The notes under the pieces: model-generated | Database searches by the model: none | Told to the model about the DNA's origin: nothing | The model's input: the letters and a program-made list of their open reading frames with translations, nothing else | Made by a program: the position numbers and the translations under genes | Assembly (NCBI RefSeq): GCF_900199725.1 | Contig: NZ_LT904904.1 | Coordinates: 1,889,932-1,953,931, forward strand | Origin: Cytobacillus massiliigabonensis | Lineage (GTDB): Bacteria; Bacillota; Bacilli; Bacillales; Cytobacillaceae | Reading direction: 5' to 3' | Length of the DNA: 64,000 nt | Shown: piece after piece, positions 62,231-64,000 of the stretch | How positions within the stretch are numbered: position 1 is the stretch's first letter | Layout of the letters: every line of letters begins with the position of its first letter

Positions 62231-62404
62231 GTGAGGGAAATTGAAGTTTTTATTGACACGGAAGAAATAGCAGAATTTTTCTTTCATGAGCTGACTAAAA
62301 GAGGATTTGTGCCTGCTGAAGGAGAAATAGAGGAGCTTGCTGATATAACATTTGACTACTTATTACAAAAATGCATTATTGATGAAGAAATTGAAGAGGA
62401 ATAA
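62231..62404 (+). CDS. yozD: YozD family protein
   Basis: A 57-residue acidic cytosolic protein matching B. subtilis YozD: IDTEEIAEFFFHELTKRGFVP and ADITFDYLLQKCIIDEE. GTG 62231 is used because AAAGGGGGCG at 62217-62224 precedes it; the frame opens upstream at 62174 without a suitable site. Function is unknown. Confidence 0.87.
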   Translation: MREIEVFIDTEEIAEFFFHELTKRGFVPAEGEIEELADITFDYLLQKCIIDEEIEEE

Positions 62405-62465
62405 GGAACAAAATGGCGGGGAAATCTCGTCATTTTTTGCTTTTAAGAAAAAATAAAAATATTTA

Positions 62466-62494
62466 TGAAACCTTTAACAGAAAACTCTCGTATA
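62466..62494 (+). promoter_or_regulatory. ECF-sigma-type promoter of spo0M
   Basis: TGAAAC (62466-62471), 17 bases, CGTATA (62489-62494). It resembles the Ter-island promoter; B. subtilis spo0M is reported to be under an ECF sigma factor. Confidence 0.6.
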
Positions 62495-62537
62495 ATTCAT
62501 ATAAAGAAAAAAAGTGATCACTAGGAGGAGTTTGTAA

Positions 62538-63308
62538 ATGTCATTTTTCAATAAGATGTTAGCGAGTGTTGGAATCGGTTCGGCAAAGGTTGATACAAAG
62601 CTTGAAAGTGATACTGTTATTCCTGGCGGAGAAATTCGTGGAGTCGTTGAGATTCAGGGGGGGAATGTAGAACAAAGAATTGATGATATTTATTTAACCT
62701 TAAATACTACGTATATTAAGGAAGCAGACGATAAAAAATATACAGTTCCTGCACAAATTGATAGATTTCGATTAACAGAATCGTTCATGCTTATGGCAAA
62801 CGAGAGAAAAGTCATTCCATTTTCATTTATTCTTCCTCCAGACACTCCTTTATCGATTGGGAAAACAAAGGTATGGATTGCAACTGGCTTAGATATAAAA
62901 AATGCGGTGGATCCAACAGATAAAGACTATCTTCGAGTTGTACCTAATCAAATGATGGATTCAGTGTTTCAGGCAATTAATGGATTGGGCTTCAGATTAA
63001 GGGAAGCTGAGTGTGAACAAGCACCCCATCGTTTACGCCGCAGACTTCCGTTTATCCAAGAATTCGAATTCGTTCCAGCATCTGGTCCATTCCGTGGTAG
63101 GTTAGATGAATTAGAAATTACTTTTTTCCCTGTTTCAGCCTATGACATTGAAATCTTGATGCAGGTGGATCGAAAGGTTCGGGGTTTAAGCAGTTTATTT
63201 TCAGAGGCCTTAAATATGGACGAATCAAATATTCGTTTTACAGTGAACCAAGGAGATATTCCGAACATGCAGCAAAAAATACAATCAATCATTCAGAGTT
63301 ATTCATAA
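62538..63308 (+). CDS. spo0M: sporulation-control protein Spo0M
   Basis: A 256-residue arrestin-like cytosolic protein that affects early sporulation and cell division in B. subtilis. The N-terminal MSFFNKMLASVGIGSAKVDT and the EIRGVVEIQGGNVEQRID segment near residue 32 are characteristic. FEFVPASGPFRGRLDELEITF near 174 lies in the second arrestin-like lobe. CTAGGAGGAG precedes the ATG. It is a single-gene unit with an ECF-type promoter and a terminator. Confidence 0.94.
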   Translation: MSFFNKMLASVGIGSAKVDTKLESDTVIPGGEIRGVVEIQGGNVEQRIDDIYLTLNTTYIKEADDKKYTVPAQIDRFRLTESFMLMANERKVIPFSFILPPDTPLSIGKTKVWIATGLDIKNAVDPTDKDYLRVVPNQMMDSVFQAINGLGFRLREAECEQAPHRLRRRLPFIQEFEFVPASGPFRGRLDELEITFFPVSAYDIEILMQVDRKVRGLSSLFSEALNMDESNIRFTVNQGDIPNMQQKIQSIIQSYS

Positions 63309-63316
63309 GAGTAAAA

Positions 63317-63346
63317 AATAAGCCTGAAAAGGGCTTATTTTTTTAT
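63317..63346. terminator. bidirectional terminator between spo0M and the GDPD gene
   Basis: AATAAGCC (63317-63324) pairs with GGCTTATT (63331-63338), with T tracts on both sides for the convergent genes. Confidence 0.82.
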
Positions 63347-64000
63347 AATTGAAAGATAAGTGTTAGGAGTCTGCTGTTTGATTCTTTACATTCCTCATCT
63401 GAGATAATAGCATTTACACCTAATCGCTGCATCATTAAAAATTGGTACTGTTTTTTTATTGTCCATGAATAAATATCGAAGCCGTACTGTTTTGCCTGGT
63501 GAATAATTGATTTAGAGAGGAGTTGATGATTGACGGATAAGAATGAGGCATACTGGCTATAGGTTTCAAAGTGAAGAATATTTAACGGTTTTTCTAAAAG
63601 AATTCCTGAGGAAACAGTTGGGGATAATTCATGGAATTTTTTTATTTCATTAATGTTAAAGGATTGAACTTTTAATGTAGATGGCTTCAAGCCATTATCA
63701 ACATACTTCATCAAAGTATCTGATAATAATTTAGTTAATTGGGGCTGATTTTTCGAAGATTTCATTTCAATGAGCAATCCAATTTTGCCGCCAAATTGCT
63801 GTAAGACCTCCTCAAGTAATGGAATTCTTTCATTGCTGAATTCTGGTGAAAACCAGGATCCCGCATCAAGTAATTTAATTTCCTTTATAGTTAAATTCCT
63901 GATATAACCGACACCATCGGTTGTTCTTTGTACATCGGCATCATGAATGACAACAAGTTGGCTATCCTTGCTTAACTGAACATCAAACTCAATAAAATCA
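63343..64000 (-). CDS. glycerophosphodiester phosphodiesterase, partial
   Basis: The minus-strand frame is open to the window edge, so the N-terminus is missing; 218 residues are visible. It begins EFDVQLSKDSQLVVIHDADV, containing the metal-binding Glu-x-Asp and the catalytic His of the GDPD family, and continues with QRTTDG, LLDAGSWF and IGLLIEMKSS. The C-terminal YGFDIYSWTIKKQYQFLMMQ and GVNAIISDE match the family end. It hydrolyses glycerophosphodiesters to glycerol-3-phosphate and an alcohol. No signal peptide can be judged. Confidence 0.88.
   Translation of the reverse strand, partial: DFIEFDVQLSKDSQLVVIHDADVQRTTDGVGYIRNLTIKEIKLLDAGSWFSPEFSNERIPLLEEVLQQFGGKIGLLIEMKSSKNQPQLTKLLSDTLMKYVDNGLKPSTLKVQSFNINEIKKFHELSPTVSSGILLEKPLNILHFETYSQYASFLSVNHQLLSKSIIHQAKQYGFDIYSWTIKKQYQFLMMQRLGVNAIISDEECKESNSRLLTLIFQL

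Overview
The window is AT-rich DNA of a Gram-positive spore former of the family Bacillaceae. The evidence is strong AGGAGG-type ribosome binding sites, frequent TTG and GTG starts, sporulation-linked genes (yjcZ, spo0M, the kamA group) and gene order that matches two separate parts of the Bacillus subtilis chromosome. It is not B. subtilis itself, because several accessory blocks are inserted into that shared order. No rRNA, tRNA, CRISPR array, transposase or prophage gene was seen.

Layout. 189-7652: one-carbon metabolism (fhs), an unknown protein, an unusual 1021-residue GNAT fusion protein followed by an amidohydrolase, and a DegV protein. 7879-16218: a conserved backbone ypgQ, ABC-F, ypgR/cvfC, ilvD, brxA, ypiP, ypjP. 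16249-27200: a Ter (tellurite/general stress) island behind an ECF-sigma-type promoter, with TerD, TerC, a four-gene predicted nucleoside-like biosynthesis module (C-C lyase, PRTase-TRSP, StiP-type PRTase-PELOTA, HAD), YceG, YceH/TelA, a second TerD and a secreted lethal-factor-like metalloprotease. 27272-29383: backbone resumes with thyA, dfrA, ypkP. 29683-39492: ilvA, tatA-tatC, ypmP, a PCYCGC lipoprotein, an orphan sensor kinase, a nucleoside hydrolase, then ypmQ-ypmR-ypmS and a DUF4397 protein. 39733-41013: a second-type RsgA GTPase behind what looks like a leader-peptide attenuator. 41190-41360: yjcZ. 41529-60315: the lysine-degradation locus yodT-S-R-Q, ablB, kamR ... kamA, yokU, split by a 10.5-kb block. 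60464-64000: small conserved Bacillus genes (yozE, yodN, yozD), spo0M and a partial glycerophosphodiesterase.

Most notable unit. The block 47918-58315, lying between the sigma-54 activator kamR and its apparent target kamA, encodes a Crp-family regulator, a FecBCD-type ABC importer and a complete three-subunit metal-chelatase machine (ChlI-like AAA+, AAA+-vWA ChlD-like, CobN-like). The divergent promoter region holds a perfect TGTGA-N6-TCACA box and a near-perfect Fur box. No cobalamin or chlorophyll biosynthesis genes accompany it. The simplest reading is an iron-responsive module that imports a metal-loaded ligand, possibly heme or another tetrapyrrole, and acts on the metal with an ATP-driven CobN-type enzyme. 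That function is inference.

Other structure. Three intergenic arrays share a TTTGCAAA/TTTCGNA core repeated every 18-21 bp. A pair of ~90-bp two-hairpin elements lies at 10446 and 15315. A ~51-bp degenerate tandem repeat lies at 29472. Gene functions are inferred from recognised sequence families and B. subtilis gene order, without database searches.
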